64,000 bases of DNA from the NCBI RefSeq assembly GCF_900233005.1, contig NZ_LT960611.1, positions 1,364,001 to 1,428,000 on the forward strand, read 5' to 3'. The stretch comes from Vibrio tapetis subsp. tapetis. GTDB taxonomy: Bacteria > Pseudomonadota > Gammaproteobacteria > Enterobacterales > Vibrionaceae. A program made the translations under genes and the position numbers. Below the pieces are notes generated by a model. The model made no database searches. It saw only the letters and a list, made by a program, of their open reading frames with translations, and had not been told where the DNA came from. This document shows, piece by piece, positions 48,042-59,795 of the stretch. Every line of letters starts with the position of its first letter. The stretch's first letter is position 1.

Positions 48042-48656
48042 TTAACAACATAATAATTGAAATGTGATGAATCCTTTCTTTATCTCTTCACTAATTTTCG
48101 GTCGAGATTTCAAATCAACTAAAACTTCATACTCATGCCCAAACTCAGCATTGCCACCAAACGGCGCAACAACGGCTTTAACTGTAGAGTCTGTCTTAAT
48201 CTCAATTGCGTATATTTTTATAGGCTTGATGTATCCATTTTTCAAGGCGTGATAAATTGCTATATAGGGAGATAAAGTTGTAGATACAGGCAGATACCAA
48301 TTATCATTACTATTTTCCGAGCAAACTCCACGAAAGAGAATCTGTCCTTTTGACAAAAACAATCCGTTTTCTTGTATTTCCGTCCCTAATGCTTTGAAAT
48401 CATTTCTATTGAACGTTCTATACTTTTTCTGAAACAACTTAAACACAGGGTTTTTAACGTTATTAGCCTTACTCTCTTGCCATTTACTCAAAGTGCTAGA
48501 GGATTCAAGAAGGGCCTCAAATTCTAGACATTGTTCAGGCTTTTTATGTTGATTTGGGGCTAATTGATAGTTAATAAGTTCTGAAAATAAATCTAAAACA
48601 CTTTGAAAACTACCATTCCAACCAATTTGTTTAATATCAAACTTATCTAAGACCAT
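48042..48656 (-). CDS. predicted ADP-ribosyltransferase/FRG-like protein, 204 aa
   Basis: Not a named family. Residues 105-180 fit an ADP-ribosyltransferase pattern: Arg109 in QILFRGVCSE, STT at 125-127 in LPVSTTLSPYIAIYHAL, a strand KIYAIEIKT, and the ExE pair Glu175/Glu177 in GHEYEVLVD. The FRG triplet also recalls FRG-domain proteins, which share this fold. It is the middle gene between two transglutaminase-like paralogues. It probably modifies a nucleotide or macromolecule, perhaps as a toxin. Confidence 0.6.
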   Translation of the reverse strand: MVLDKFDIKQIGWNGSFQSVLDLFSELINYQLAPNQHKKPEQCLEFEALLESSSTLSKWQESKANNVKNPVFKLFQKKYRTFNRNDFKALGTEIQENGLFLSKGQILFRGVCSENSNDNWYLPVSTTLSPYIAIYHALKNGYIKPIKIYAIEIKTDSTVKAVVAPFGGNAEFGHEYEVLVDLKSRPKISEEIKKGFITFQLLCC

Positions 48657-48773
48657 CTATACTCCAAATACACAGCGCTAGTATGCTGCACGCTTACTAA
48701 CCTCAAGATGATTAAAATGGCCAAATAGCCATAACTTAGAGCATTAACGAAAAACATTCCGTTAATACTCATA

Positions 48774-49238
48774 TTATCCACTATCTGATAGTCTCTCTAA
48801 AACGGTTGCGTAACAGGATTCAAAGGCTCTTTCCAATCCCGGAGATGAATACTTTTTCAAGTGGATACGATAATCGGCAATGCCATTGTCTTGAATTTCG
48901 AAAGTAGACAAAAAATCATTATGTTCGGCCATTATTATTGGCGGATTCCTATAGCCATATTCGTTGAACTGATCGCTGGTAATGTCAATGTAGAAACCAT
49001 CCAAATAGAGCCAAACGTGAGATCCTAACTCCCTATTAAAACCACCATTTTCTCCACGAATTAGCTTTGAATTAAAATATCCGTTATCACTCAAATATGC
49101 AGCCAGTAGCTGGGAACTATCATCACAACAAGCGTCGGGAAACTTACTAACAGAAAGTGATGTCCCATCAAAATCACAGGGATTTAGATTCTCCATTGCA
49201 GCTCGGAACTGGCTTACCAAAAATGGTAGTCGACCCAT
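48774..49238 (-). CDS. transglutaminase-like Cys/His/Asp protein B, 154 aa
   Basis: A paralogue of 47498-47950. It shares FPDACCDDSSQLLAAYL (Cys37/38), GSHVWLYLDG (His74) and FYIDITSDQFN (Asp85), and diverges at both ends. It is the first gene of the group, transcribed toward the ART-like gene after a 117-bp gap. Keeping two diverged copies around one ART-like gene suggests a shared pathway, such as a modifier and its reverser or two substrates. Confidence 0.65.
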   Translation of the reverse strand: MGRLPFLVSQFRAAMENLNPCDFDGTSLSVSKFPDACCDDSSQLLAAYLSDNGYFNSKLIRGENGGFNRELGSHVWLYLDGFYIDITSDQFNEYGYRNPPIIMAEHNDFLSTFEIQDNGIADYRIHLKKYSSPGLERAFESCYATVLERLSDSG

Positions 49239-49887
49239 TTAGCCTCCAAAATACATAACAATTCTTTTGTTCTAAAAGTGAGGCATCTTAACAAAATATC
49301 AGCTTAATGCATCAACGTAAACTTATGTTTTAAAAGATTAAGATTAAAAAAACGCTAGTCGATAAACGAGATAAATATTTCTACACACCTCACATCGAGC
49401 ATTAGATAATCTAACGAAAACTCTCAGAGTAAGACTGACTCCCTTGTATTTCACCAATAAGGAAAGGGTCAAAATTAACGTGTCCGTAATTTTGTCCATT
49501 AAGCAAATAATGAATTAATTCTATAGTGTAAACGTCGCCAAGTGGTGAGAAGCGAACATTCAAATTTGACTGGAATAACAATAGATAGCCGAGTGTTAGT
49601 AAGTTAACAACGAGAGGGAATAAATTTTGATAAGGAATAGCACATTAATAAAATGCGTATGATATTAACTAATCTCTAAAGGGGGGTACGTATGAGTAAA
49701 AACATTCTGTTAGGATTAGCTAAACCTTAGATAAAAAACGGCAGATCATCGCGTCCCGACGAATCCACCGTCTACACATAATTATGGAGTTATAGGCTTA
49801 CTGTTACCATTACAGCTAAATCGACAGTGCTCTACTATACCTTTTCATCATCAGGTAAAAATTTAAGCTCCTACCCAATTTTATTTA
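49239..49887. other. 649-bp stretch upstream of the transglutaminase-like gene
   Basis: Mostly AT-rich and gene-free. It contains a 12-codon frame at 49692-49730 (MSKNILLGLAKP) preceded by AAAGGGGGG, a plausible leader peptide or chance. No terminator-like hairpin is obvious after it. Confidence 0.5.
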
Positions 49888-51837
49888 TTATCCTTGAAGA
49901 AGATCAAGATATTCACTTTCTGAAAGAACACTAACACCTTTATCTTTAGCACCATTAATTTTAGTCTCACCAACTTTTTCCCCAGCTACAAGGTAGGTTG
50001 TTTTACTAGTTACAGATTTCCCAACTTTAGCCCCTAAAGATTTAGCCTGCTTCTCCATATCACTCCTTTTACCTTGAACCATTGAGCCTGTGAACACTAT
50101 CACTGCCCCAGCTATCGGAGATAAAAGATCACTTTCTTCTGAATCCTTAGGCGTAATATCCAGATTAAAACCAAGCGTATAAACCTTAAAGAACTCATCC
50201 TTAATTTTTGATAACCCTTCTACAATAGCCTCTGCACTCAATTTTGCGAAGCCATCAAGCATAGCTATATCTTCAGCGGAAAGAGAAAATAGGTCTGTTA
50301 ATGCGTAATGTTGGAGTAACTTTTCGCAGTTTCCGCCACCTAAGCGGCTTACCCCAAATGCAGATAAAAATCGCCAATCTTCAATCTCAACGTCGCGGCT
50401 AGCTTGAAGCTGATTAAATAGGTTCTTAGAAGTTTTTTCACCAAAGCCATAACCAACAAATTGATGTGCTTTCAACTGATAGATTTGATGTATATGCTTA
50501 ATACCATAGTTACTCAACTTCTCAATAACCTTAGGACCAAATCCATCGTTGTTACCCAAGGTTTTAAAAAAATGGATCAAGGTATTCTCTGTCTGTGCTG
50601 GACAATCATTCTTATTAGGGCAAATCAAATGATCCGACTCCCAAATAAGGTGAGATTGACAGCTAGGACAATTTTCAGGTAGTTGAACTTCTACTGGTTT
50701 AATAACCTTTTCGATCTTTGGTATTACTAGACCACTTCGAACAATTTGAACTATAGCCCCTTGACCCACTCCATTTGCTTCAACCATCTTATAATGGTGA
50801 ACTGTCACCCTACTTATGGTTGCGCCACTGATCTTGGTCGGCACTAACTCAGCGACAGGGGATATTCTCCCTGTTCTGGAGGTTTGTGGTGTTACACTTA
50901 ATACCTCTACTTCAGCGGCTTCTTCATTAATCTTAAAGGCTATTTGCCAGCGATGGAATTTCCTCGTCGCACCCATGTATTCTTTGATGCGAGAGTCTGT
51001 CGCTTCTAAGATAACGCCATCCACATCATATCCCACTGCATTCCAAATCTGATCGATGATATCTTCAAAGTTAGCTATCAGTTCTTTATAGTGTCCAGTC
51101 CAATTATCAATCAAACTGAATGGGTAGAACACACAGGCTCCATCATTAATAGCTTGTTGAACTCGCGGATCAACATTCTTTTCTGCAATAATGGCTGCTT
51201 GAATATTACGTGAATTTTCAAAGTATTGACTTAGCTTCTCTTCAAAGTAAGTTTTGTCGATAACAATCTCACCAGCGCCAAGCCCTCGCTCTCCACTTCG
51301 TGCAATTTCAAGTCCACGCTCAAATGCTCTCGAAACATCCTGACCTTTAACACCATCGCCCCTTGTATATAGCTTTTCGCCATCATCAAAGGCTGCATAA
51401 CCATCGAGTTTTGGTGTAACTCGAATATTGATATCCCTAGTGTCTATAGACAAAGCATCTGAAGCCTTAAGAATTCGGTCAAGCCACTTCTGAATCTCTT
51501 CTTTGGAATAAGCCTTATCTGTAGATAGCATTTTTTGAGGTAGCGAAACTGTTTTACCTAAGCTCATAACCTCTGATTCAACAGATGTAACAAACGGATG
51601 TTCAGGATTTTTTTCTGCAAACTCATTACTGAATTTATCATACTGAGAATCACTAATTACCTTAAAACCAGAGCGATAACATGCATTCGCTACTATCAAC
51701 AATGATAGTTGGTCTTCGCTTCTAAGTGAGTGGAAAGCACTTTCTCTGATTGCTATTTCTAGCATGTTTAAATCAAGATCTGCTTCCAACTTTTTAATGA
51801 TTGAGAGCTGATCATTGTTAAACTTAAATTCTGTCAT
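49888..51837 (-). CDS. island-encoded NAD+-dependent DNA ligase (LigA-like), 649 aa
   Basis: A complete but divergent bacterial ligase. The N-terminal Ia region has ISDSQYDKFSNEF (the D-x-x-Y-D NMN-binding motif near 62-67). The adenylation site is TPKLDGYAAF with Lys143, followed by TRGDGVKGQDV, EIVIDKTYF, YDVDGVILEA and the final FKINEEAAEVEV. An OB-fold (GAIVQIVRSGLVIPKIEKV), a four-Cys zinc finger (CPSCQ ... CPNKNDCPAQ), HhH motifs and a BRCT domain (AVIVFTGSMVQGKRSDMEKQ) complete the LigA order. It is on the ligA strand, 97 bp behind the truncated ligA, and probably supplies the essential nick-sealing activity lost by the insertion. Confidence 0.93.
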   Translation of the reverse strand: MTEFKFNNDQLSIIKKLEADLDLNMLEIAIRESAFHSLRSEDQLSLLIVANACYRSGFKVISDSQYDKFSNEFAEKNPEHPFVTSVESEVMSLGKTVSLPQKMLSTDKAYSKEEIQKWLDRILKASDALSIDTRDINIRVTPKLDGYAAFDDGEKLYTRGDGVKGQDVSRAFERGLEIARSGERGLGAGEIVIDKTYFEEKLSQYFENSRNIQAAIIAEKNVDPRVQQAINDGACVFYPFSLIDNWTGHYKELIANFEDIIDQIWNAVGYDVDGVILEATDSRIKEYMGATRKFHRWQIAFKINEEAAEVEVLSVTPQTSRTGRISPVAELVPTKISGATISRVTVHHYKMVEANGVGQGAIVQIVRSGLVIPKIEKVIKPVEVQLPENCPSCQSHLIWESDHLICPNKNDCPAQTENTLIHFFKTLGNNDGFGPKVIEKLSNYGIKHIHQIYQLKAHQFVGYGFGEKTSKNLFNQLQASRDVEIEDWRFLSAFGVSRLGGGNCEKLLQHYALTDLFSLSAEDIAMLDGFAKLSAEAIVEGLSKIKDEFFKVYTLGFNLDITPKDSEESDLLSPIAGAVIVFTGSMVQGKRSDMEKQAKSLGAKVGKSVTSKTTYLVAGEKVGETKINGAKDKGVSVLSESEYLDLLQG

Positions 51838-51915
51838 TATTTACTACCAATTTGGTTTTAGCTCTGGTCTAGAAGTTTTACCCTTATAAAGAGTGACTAA
51901 CTAGCCATGGATCAA

Positions 51916-53125
<1,210 letters not shown>

Positions 53126-53150
53126 TTAGTTTCTTGGCTTTATAATCAAT

Positions 53151-53172
53151 AAGGGCTCCATTAGGAGCCCTT
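53151..53172 (-). terminator. hairpin between zipA and ligA
   Basis: A perfect 9-bp stem AAGGGCTCC / GGAGCCCTT with a 4-nt loop, about 21 bp past zipA. There is only a weak T stretch on the minus strand, so it may attenuate rather than stop zipA-ligA read-through. Confidence 0.55.
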
Positions 53173-53192
53173 TAGTATAGTAGTAATAAAGA

Positions 53193-54149
53193 CTATTTCG
53201 TGGCGGCATCGTGTCTTTTTGTAAAGTCACGAACTTGCTTACGGTATGCGTCTATCCGGTTTGGCGTTAGGATCGCACGGGTTTCATCTAACACTTGCGC
53301 ACCGAGATCATCTGCGATCTGCTGAGCAGTTCTAAGCATCACTTTAAAATTCTGATCCGCCTCACCAAAGCATGGCAAAGTCATAAAGAAAGAGATGCCT
53401 TTCGTGGTAAACGTTGCTGGGTCATCATGAGCCAACGTACCTGGCTGCATCATATTTGCAACGCTAAACAAGACCTTACCAGTACCCGATAGATCGGAAT
53501 GACGATGGAAAATGTCCATTTCGCCATATATCAAACCATTTTCTAGCATGCTATCAAACAGAGCGGTGCCGACAAATGGCTCATCACCAACACAATGCAC
53601 ATTCAGGACGATGACTTCCATCTCTGGCTCTTCAGCCACTTCCGTTATTTCTGCTGCGGAATCGGACAATTCACTCGCATCAGAGGTTTCATTAGCGAGT
53701 GGTTTATCAAATGCAGAGGCGGAAGGTGTGCGCCCAGAGCTTATATTTTCATTATTAGAGAGCTCTTGACCAACCGGTGACTCGATCTCTCGTGTCACAT
53801 CGTCTTGAGATGCTTGGCTATCTATAACGTCATCGTTCGTAGAAATTGAAGGCATAACTTCATCTAGTGGGTCTGAACTCACTAACGGATCGAAATCGAG
53901 GGGCTCAGTAGCCAGCGCACCAAACTCTGGTTCTTTGCGCTCTTTTTTAATGATTTCGAAATCATCTTCAGGTGCAAACGCTCGTTGAGCTGAGTAATCT
54001 TTCTCATCTTCTGTTTCTGTCAACTTACCGAGAGGTTTACTTCCGAATTTTCCTTTGCCTTCTTTTTTACTGGTCCACAAACCATGAAATAGTAGTGCGC
54101 CAATGGCCAATAGCCCGACGATGATGAGTACTAGTCGCAATTCCTGCAT
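53193..54149 (-). CDS. zipA: cell division protein ZipA
   Basis: An inner-membrane anchor for FtsZ. The 318-aa protein starts with one membrane helix ([22 protein letters not shown]), then a short basic stretch and a long acidic, Ser/Thr/Asp-rich linker (~30-180). The C-terminal FtsZ-binding domain contains [40 protein letters not shown] and [25 protein letters not shown]. ligA follows on the same strand, the conserved gammaproteobacterial order. Confidence 0.96.
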   Translation of the reverse strand: MQELRLVLIIVGLLAIGALLFHGLWTSKKEGKGKFGSKPLGKLTETEDEKDYSAQRAFAPEDDFEIIKKERKEPEFGALATEPLDFDPLVSSDPLDEVMPSISTNDDVIDSQASQDDVTREIESPVGQELSNNENISSGRTPSASAFDKPLANETSDASELSDSAAEITEVAEEPEMEVIVLNVHCVGDEPFVGTALFDSMLENGLIYGEMDIFHRHSDLSGTGKVLFSVANMMQPGTLAHDDPATFTTKGISFFMTLPCFGEADQNFKVMLRTAQQIADDLGAQVLDETRAILTPNRIDAYRKQVRDFTKRHDAATK

Positions 54150-54358
54150 TATTCACTCTCAGTGGTGATTAAAGTGGCGGCAATTTCGCCACTGGGTAAC
54201 AATTAAAACGGTTATTACTCTTACTCTACCAAAATTTTGTAATATGTTTGAATCATTTAATGCCATCAATTTGTCAGAAGACGTGATTTTCTGCACGCTT
54301 TCTTTCTTTTTATACCGAGTTACAATAGAAGGTAAATTCTCAATCTGAACTCGGTCCT

Positions 54359-55117
54359 ATGCAACTTAACGACAATACGCATAAAAAACGCAGTGGCTTT
54401 GGTTACTTTATATACGGGGCAGAACTGGCCTTTCAACCGGGCATCCGCCGGTTTGTCGCTTTGCCGCTATTAATGAACATTGTGCTTATCGGTGGTGCAC
54501 TCATGTTCTTATTCAGTCATTTAGGCAATTGGATCGACTCATGGATGGCGCAGATCCCTGACATGCTATCTTGGTTGTCTTATATTTTATGGCCAATATT
54601 AGTGTTGACTATTTTGGCTACCTTTACTTATTTTTTTAGTACGGTTGCCAATTTTATTGCTGCTCCTTTCAATGGGTTACTCGCAGAACAACTGGAAGCA
54701 AAGCTAACAGGAAAAAAACTAAGCGATCAGTCCATCATGCACTTGTTGAAAGACACCCCTCGCATTTTGGGCCGTGAATGGCGTAAGTTAATGTACTACC
54801 TTCCGAAGGCAATTGGATTACTCCTTTTGCTTTTCATTCCTGCGGTTGGTCAAACCGTCGGCCCTATACTATGGTTCATTTTTTCTGCTTGGATGATGGC
54901 GATTCAATATTGTGATTACCCTTTTGATAATCACAAAGTGACCTTTCAAGATATGAAACGGGATTTAAAAAGTAAACAAACTAAATCTTACGGGTTTGGC
55001 ATATTGGTTTCGATCTTCACAACCATCCCTTTCTTGAACCTTGTTGTCATGCCTATCGCTGTTTGTGGTGCGACCGCAATGTGGGTTGATGAATATAGAG
55101 ATAAGTATGTAGCATAA
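54359..55117 (+). CDS. cysZ: sulfate transporter CysZ
   Basis: A 252-aa inner-membrane protein with four to six hydrophobic segments, beginning around [29 protein letters not shown]. It includes the family stretch [20 protein letters not shown] and the ending [13 protein letters not shown]. CysZ mediates sulfate uptake for cysteine synthesis and is next to cysK here, as in E. coli. It is divergent from zipA. Confidence 0.94.
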   Translation: MQLNDNTHKKRSGFGYFIYGAELAFQPGIRRFVALPLLMNIVLIGGALMFLFSHLGNWIDSWMAQIPDMLSWLSYILWPILVLTILATFTYFFSTVANFIAAPFNGLLAEQLEAKLTGKKLSDQSIMHLLKDTPRILGREWRKLMYYLPKAIGLLLLLFIPAVGQTVGPILWFIFSAWMMAIQYCDYPFDNHKVTFQDMKRDLKSKQTKSYGFGILVSIFTTIPFLNLVVMPIAVCGATAMWVDEYRDKYVA

Positions 55118-55145
55118 GTTACGGGTTACGGGTTACGGGTTACGG
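55118..55145. repeat. heptanucleotide tandem repeat, GTTACGG x4
   Basis: Four perfect copies starting directly after the cysZ stop codon. Reverse-oriented partial copies (CCGTAACC, GTAACGC) at ~55168-55187 could pair with them in the transcript. Confidence 0.95.
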
Positions 55146-55342
55146 CATTTTGCCATCATGGCACGCGGGTAACGCTTTTCCGTAACCTATAACCTGTAGG
55201 ACGCTCTGCTTCCGTCCTGTCGCCTATCCCCTCATATCTTATAACTTTTCGTTCCTTTTCCGTTTAATCTTATCGTCTTATGCTAGATTCCTATAAGACA
55301 GTGCAATTGGCACCCAACTCAGTGCAATGAAGGAACATCAAC

Positions 55343-56311
55343 ATGAGCAAGATTTACGAAGACAACTCCCTAACCGTTGGTAACACACCTCTAGTACGCC
55401 TAAATCGCGTCAGTAAGGGTAACGTATTAGCTAAAGTAGAATCTCGTAACCCGAGCTTTAGTGTTAAGTGTCGTATCGGCGCAAATATGATTTGGGAAGC
55501 AGAAAAAGCAGGCACATTAAAACAAGGCATCGAACTTGTTGAACCTACTAGTGGTAACACGGGTGTAGCGCTAGCCTTTGTAGCAGCCGCTCGCGGTTAC
55601 AAGCTAACACTAACAATGCCTGAATCTATGAGCCTAGAGCGTCGCAAGTTACTAAAAGCACTGGGTGCTAACTTGGTACTCACTGAGGCTGCTAAGGGTA
55701 TGAAAGGCGCAATTGGTAAAGCAGAAGAAATTGTCGCAACCGACCCTTCTAAGTACTTATTGCTTCAGCAATTTAACAACCCCGCTAACCCTGCAATCCA
55801 TGAGCAAACCACTGGTCCTGAAATTTGGGATGCGACTGATGGTGAAGTAGACGTCTTCGTATCGGGTGTGGGTACTGGCGGTACACTAACAGGCACAAGC
55901 CGTTACATTAAGAACACGAAAGGTAAAGCAATCACCACCGTTGCCGTTGAACCAGCCGAATCACCGGTTATTACACAAGTGGTAAATGGCGAAGATGTGC
56001 AACCAGCGCCACATAAGATTCAAGGTATTGGTGCTGGATTCATTCCAGGAAACCTAGATCTCGAACTTATTGACCGTATCGAAACTGTAACATCTGATGA
56101 AGCGATTGAAATGGCTCGTCGCCTGATGGAAGAAGAAGGAATCCTTGCTGGCATCTCCTCTGGTGCCGCGGTTGTTGCTGCAAACAAAATTGCTGAACTA
56201 CCTGAATTTGCAGGAAAAACCATTGTAACTGTGCTACCTAGCTCTGGTGAACGTTACCTAAGCACAGCACTGTTTGCCGGACTGTTTACTGAACAAGAGA
56301 ACCAGCAATAA
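55343..56311 (+). CDS. cysK: cysteine synthase A
   Basis: An O-acetylserine sulfhydrylase of 322 aa. The PLP lysine is in [14 protein letters not shown] (~Lys42), the substrate loop in [13 protein letters not shown] (~67-79) and the phosphate-binding loop in [14 protein letters not shown] (~176-189). SSGAAVVAA near the end binds the ring nitrogen. It makes cysteine from O-acetylserine and sulfide; its C-terminal partner interactions (CysE) are known in relatives. Confidence 0.97.
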   Translation: MSKIYEDNSLTVGNTPLVRLNRVSKGNVLAKVESRNPSFSVKCRIGANMIWEAEKAGTLKQGIELVEPTSGNTGVALAFVAAARGYKLTLTMPESMSLERRKLLKALGANLVLTEAAKGMKGAIGKAEEIVATDPSKYLLLQQFNNPANPAIHEQTTGPEIWDATDGEVDVFVSGVGTGGTLTGTSRYIKNTKGKAITTVAVEPAESPVITQVVNGEDVQPAPHKIQGIGAGFIPGNLDLELIDRIETVTSDEAIEMARRLMEEEGILAGISSGAAVVAANKIAELPEFAGKTIVTVLPSSGERYLSTALFAGLFTEQENQQ

Positions 56312-56354
56312 TCTGGTAACAAAACTGTGTTCAAATCAATTTTTCCTACAAAAT

Positions 56355-56376
56355 AGCCCCTTTATGGGGCTTTTTT
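56355..56376 (+). terminator. terminator after cysK
   Basis: An AGCCCC / GGGGCT stem with a 5-nt loop and a T6 tail. Confidence 0.9.
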
Positions 56377-56644
56377 GTTGATCCCTGCCGCTCCTTTGGT
56401 AATATCACACTTGTTTTATTTTTCGCTTCAAAATAAAGAAGCGATGCGACATAAGCATTAAAACACGTATGTCTAATATTATTGATATCAGATATGCAAA
56501 ACTAAAATACTGGAATCAATCGAGCGAACCCAGTTACCTGTGCAACTAGTGGATTAGGTAACCAATAGACTAGCCTTAGTTTATATTTATGGTTAAGCTT
56601 ATTTGATTATCAGAACATAAAATAAATCAATTGGGGTAAATCAC

Positions 56645-56902
56645 ATGTATCAGAAGCAAGTAGAAATCACTGCAGAAAATGGTCTTCACACTCGTCCAGC
56701 TGCACAGTTTGTTAAAGAAGCTAAAGGCTTTGACGCTGACATCACAGTGACTTCTAACGGCAAAAGCGCTAGCGCAAAAAGCCTGTTTAAACTACAAACT
56801 CTTGGTCTAGCAAAAGGTACTGTAGTTACTATCTCTGCTGAAGGCACACAAGCTCAAGCAGCAGTTGACCACCTAGTTGCTCTAATGGATCAACTACATT
56901 AA
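56645..56902 (+). CDS. ptsH: PTS phosphocarrier HPr
   Basis: 85 aa. The active-site His15 is in [12 protein letters not shown], and the regulatory-site region around Ser46 is [18 protein letters not shown]. It passes phosphate from enzyme I to the sugar-specific EIIA proteins. It is first gene of the ptsH-ptsI-crr group, preceded by a ~270-bp leader. Confidence 0.97.
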   Translation: MYQKQVEITAENGLHTRPAAQFVKEAKGFDADITVTSNGKSASAKSLFKLQTLGLAKGTVVTISAEGTQAQAAVDHLVALMDQLH

Positions 56903-57040
56903 TAGAAAGATTTATCCTCGAAGCCATTTTGCGAAAGTAAAATGGCTTTGTTGAAATAATCGCTATTAAAAACACACGTCACTGTGAACATTTAGTCAAA
57001 CACGTTCCTATTTTTTGTTGACCAACTTTAAGGTAAGGCT

Positions 57041-58765
57041 ATGATTTCTGGCATTCTAGCATCTCCAGGTATTGCTTTTGGTAAAGCGCTACTTCTCCAA
57101 GAAGATGAAATTGTCCTAAACACAAATACTATCACCGACGACCAAGTTGAAGCAGAAGTACAATGCTTCTACGATGCTCGTACCAAGTCATCACAACAAC
57201 TAGAAGTTGTTAAACAAAAAGCACTTGAAACATTCGGTGAAGAAAAAGAAGCGATCTTCGAAGGCCACATTATGTTGCTGGAAGATGAAGAGCTGGAAGA
57301 AGAAATTTTAGCACTCATTAAAAAAGACAAGATGTCTGCAGACCGCGCGATTCACTCTGTGATCGAAGAACAGGCTTGCGCACTTGAATCTTTAGATGAC
57401 GAATACCTAAAAGAACGTGCGACTGATATCCGTGATATCGGTACTCGTTTTGTTAAGAATGCACTAGGTATCAACATTGTATCGCTAAGTGATATTGATG
57501 AAGAAGTTATCCTAGTTGCTTACGACCTAACACCATCAGAAACAGCGCAAATCAACCTAGACTACGTATTAGGTTTTGCTTGTGATATCGGCGGTCGTAC
57601 TTCTCATACTTCAATTATGGCCCGTTCACTTGAACTGCCTGCGATTGTTGGTACTAACGACATCACAAAACAAGTTAAGAACGGCGACATGCTGGTTCTT
57701 GACGCGATGAATAATAAAATCATCATCAACCCTTCTGATGCTGAATTAGCAGACGCTAAGAAAATCAAATCAGATTTCGAAGCAGAAGCGGCTGAACTTG
57801 CTAAGCTAAAAGATCTGCATGCTGAGACTCTAGACGGTCACCGTGTAGAAGTATGTGGCAACATCGGTACAGTAAAAGACTGTGACGGCATCATCCGCAA
57901 CGGCGGCGAAGGTGTTGGTCTGTATCGTACAGAATTCCTATTCATGGACCGTACTTCTCTTCCTACTGAAGAAGAGCAATACGTTGCTTACAAAGAAGTA
58001 GCAGAGTCAATGAACGGTGAGTCAGTGATCATCCGTACTATGGATATCGGTGGCGATAAAGATCTACCATACATGGATCTACCAAAAGAAATGAACCCGT
58101 TCCTAGGCTGGCGCGCTGTGCGTATTAGCTTAGACCGTCGTGAAATCCTACGTGATCAACTGCGTGGCATTCTACGTGCGTCGGCACACGGTAAACTTCG
58201 TATCATGTTCCCTATGATCATTTCTGTTGAAGAAATCCGTGAGCTTAAAAAAGCAATCGAAGAATACAAAGTTGAGTTACGTGCAGAAGGCTTAGCATTC
58301 GATGAAAACATCGAAATTGGCGTCATGGTTGAAACACCAGCCGCTGCAGCTATCGCACACCACTTGGCAAAAGAAGTGTCATTCTTCTCTATCGGCACAA
58401 ACGATTTAACTCAATACACCCTAGCGGTTGACCGTGGTAACGAGATGATCTCGCACCTATACAACCCACTGTCTCCTGCGGTTCTGACTGTGATCAAGCA
58501 AGTAATTGATGCTTCACATAAAGAAGGCAAATGGACGGGTATGTGTGGTGAGCTTGCTGGTGATGAGCGCGCAACACTTCTTCTATTAGGTATGGGTCTG
58601 GATGAGTTCTCAATGAGCGGAATCTCTATCCCTAAAGTGAAGAAAGTAATCCGCAATTCTAATTTTGCTGAAGTTAAAGCAATGGCTGATGAAGCGCTTG
58701 CGCTACCAACGGCTGCTGAAATCGAAGCTTGCGTAGAAAAATTCATCGCAGAAAAAACACAATAG
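57041..58765 (+). CDS. ptsI: PTS enzyme I
   Basis: 574 aa. It takes phosphate from PEP and gives it to HPr. The phosphorylated His is in [21 protein letters not shown] (~189); the PEP-binding domain carries [25 protein letters not shown] and the catalytic loop [10 protein letters not shown] near residue 502. A 138-bp gap to ptsH and 106 bp to crr fit a conserved operon. Confidence 0.98.
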   Translation: MISGILASPGIAFGKALLLQEDEIVLNTNTITDDQVEAEVQCFYDARTKSSQQLEVVKQKALETFGEEKEAIFEGHIMLLEDEELEEEILALIKKDKMSADRAIHSVIEEQACALESLDDEYLKERATDIRDIGTRFVKNALGINIVSLSDIDEEVILVAYDLTPSETAQINLDYVLGFACDIGGRTSHTSIMARSLELPAIVGTNDITKQVKNGDMLVLDAMNNKIIINPSDAELADAKKIKSDFEAEAAELAKLKDLHAETLDGHRVEVCGNIGTVKDCDGIIRNGGEGVGLYRTEFLFMDRTSLPTEEEQYVAYKEVAESMNGESVIIRTMDIGGDKDLPYMDLPKEMNPFLGWRAVRISLDRREILRDQLRGILRASAHGKLRIMFPMIISVEEIRELKKAIEEYKVELRAEGLAFDENIEIGVMVETPAAAAIAHHLAKEVSFFSIGTNDLTQYTLAVDRGNEMISHLYNPLSPAVLTVIKQVIDASHKEGKWTGMCGELAGDERATLLLLGMGLDEFSMSGISIPKVKKVIRNSNFAEVKAMADEALALPTAAEIEACVEKFIAEKTQ

Positions 58766-58871
58766 GCTACGATTACCAATGAGATAGACGACTAAAAGTA
58801 GTCGTCTAATGTTTCTGATTGGTATAATATAAATCGGCTGAATTAAAATTAAACGTTAGGAGCAAGACACA

Positions 58872-59381
58872 ATGGGTCTGTTTGACAAACTTAAGAAGCT
58901 ATTATCTGATGATAGCGCTGACGCTGGTGCAATCGAAATTATCGCACCTCTTTCTGGTGAAATTGTAAACATCGAAGATGTGCCAGATGTTGTTTTTGCT
59001 GAGAAAATTGTTGGTGACGGCATCGCTATCAAACCAGCTGGCGACAAAATGGTTGCTCCAGTAAACGGTACTATCGGTAAGATCTTCGAAACTAACCACG
59101 CATTCTCTATCGAGTCTGACGATGGCGTTGAGCTTTTCGTTCACTTCGGTATCGATACAGTTGAACTAAAAGGCGAAGGCTTTAAGCGCATCGCTGAAGA
59201 AGGTCAAACTGTTAAAGCTGGCGACACAGTAATCGAATTCGATCTTGCTCTTCTTGAAGAGAAAGCAAAATCAACTCTAACGCCAGTTGTTATCTCTAAC
59301 ATGGACGAAATCAAAGAGTTGAACAAACTTTCTGGCGCAGTTGTTGTTGGTGAAACTCCAGTACTTCGCGTTACTAAGTAA
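58872..59381 (+). CDS. crr: glucose-specific PTS enzyme IIA (EIIA-Glc)
   Basis: 169 aa, cytoplasmic. The two active-site histidines are in NHAFSIES (~76) and [12 protein letters not shown] (~91); flanking motifs are [15 protein letters not shown] and [11 protein letters not shown]. Besides glucose transport it controls adenylate cyclase and non-PTS permeases. Last of the pts operon, with a terminator downstream. Confidence 0.98.
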   Translation: MGLFDKLKKLLSDDSADAGAIEIIAPLSGEIVNIEDVPDVVFAEKIVGDGIAIKPAGDKMVAPVNGTIGKIFETNHAFSIESDDGVELFVHFGIDTVELKGEGFKRIAEEGQTVKAGDTVIEFDLALLEEKAKSTLTPVVISNMDEIKELNKLSGAVVVGETPVLRVTK

Positions 59382-59408
59382 TTTATACTTAGAACAATCA
59401 CTTTAATA

Positions 59409-59435
59409 AACGCTGCCTTTGGGCGGCGTTTTTTT
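59409..59435 (+). terminator. terminator after crr
   Basis: An AACGCTGCC / GGCGGCGTT stem (one G-U pair), TTTG loop and a T7 tail. Confidence 0.9.
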
Positions 59436-59586
59436 ATAGACCAAGCAAAATATCCCTCCCTCCTATGTTCCTTTTTATCCCCGTTAATCTATGCATTTAA
59501 TGCATAAACCTCATCAGTAATGGTCATTTGAAACATTCCCTTTTAGCCCATAAACTGCGCCTCCTTTATAACAAATAGGCACCTCC

Positions 59587-59784
59587 GTGTTTTTTCAGAC
59601 CCTTTTTACCAAAATTTGCCGTTCGCAATCATTATTTGCGCAACTGGCACGCATGGTTGTATTGCTCTTCATCACCCTAATCGTCGTCCACCAATATCAA
59701 CCATTATTGGATTCGTTAGCAGAGCATGCTGTTAATGCTGGCTGCCATCAAGGCGGTTTAGAAGATCATAGCCATCATCACTAA
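59587..59784 (+). CDS. small membrane protein with His-rich tail, function unknown
   Basis: 65 aa from a GTG at 59587, or 43 aa from the ATG at 59650. A membrane segment (MVVLLFITLIVVHQYQPLL) is followed by HAVNAGCHQGGLEDHSHHH, a Cys/His-rich end that could bind a metal. The stop lies 11 bp before the MFS transporter, so the two may be co-transcribed and the small protein may assist the transporter. I do not recognise the family, and the start is uncertain. Confidence 0.5.
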   Translation: MFFQTLFTKICRSQSLFAQLARMVVLLFITLIVVHQYQPLLDSLAEHAVNAGCHQGGLEDHSHHH

Positions 59785-59795
59785 GAGTCATTTTT

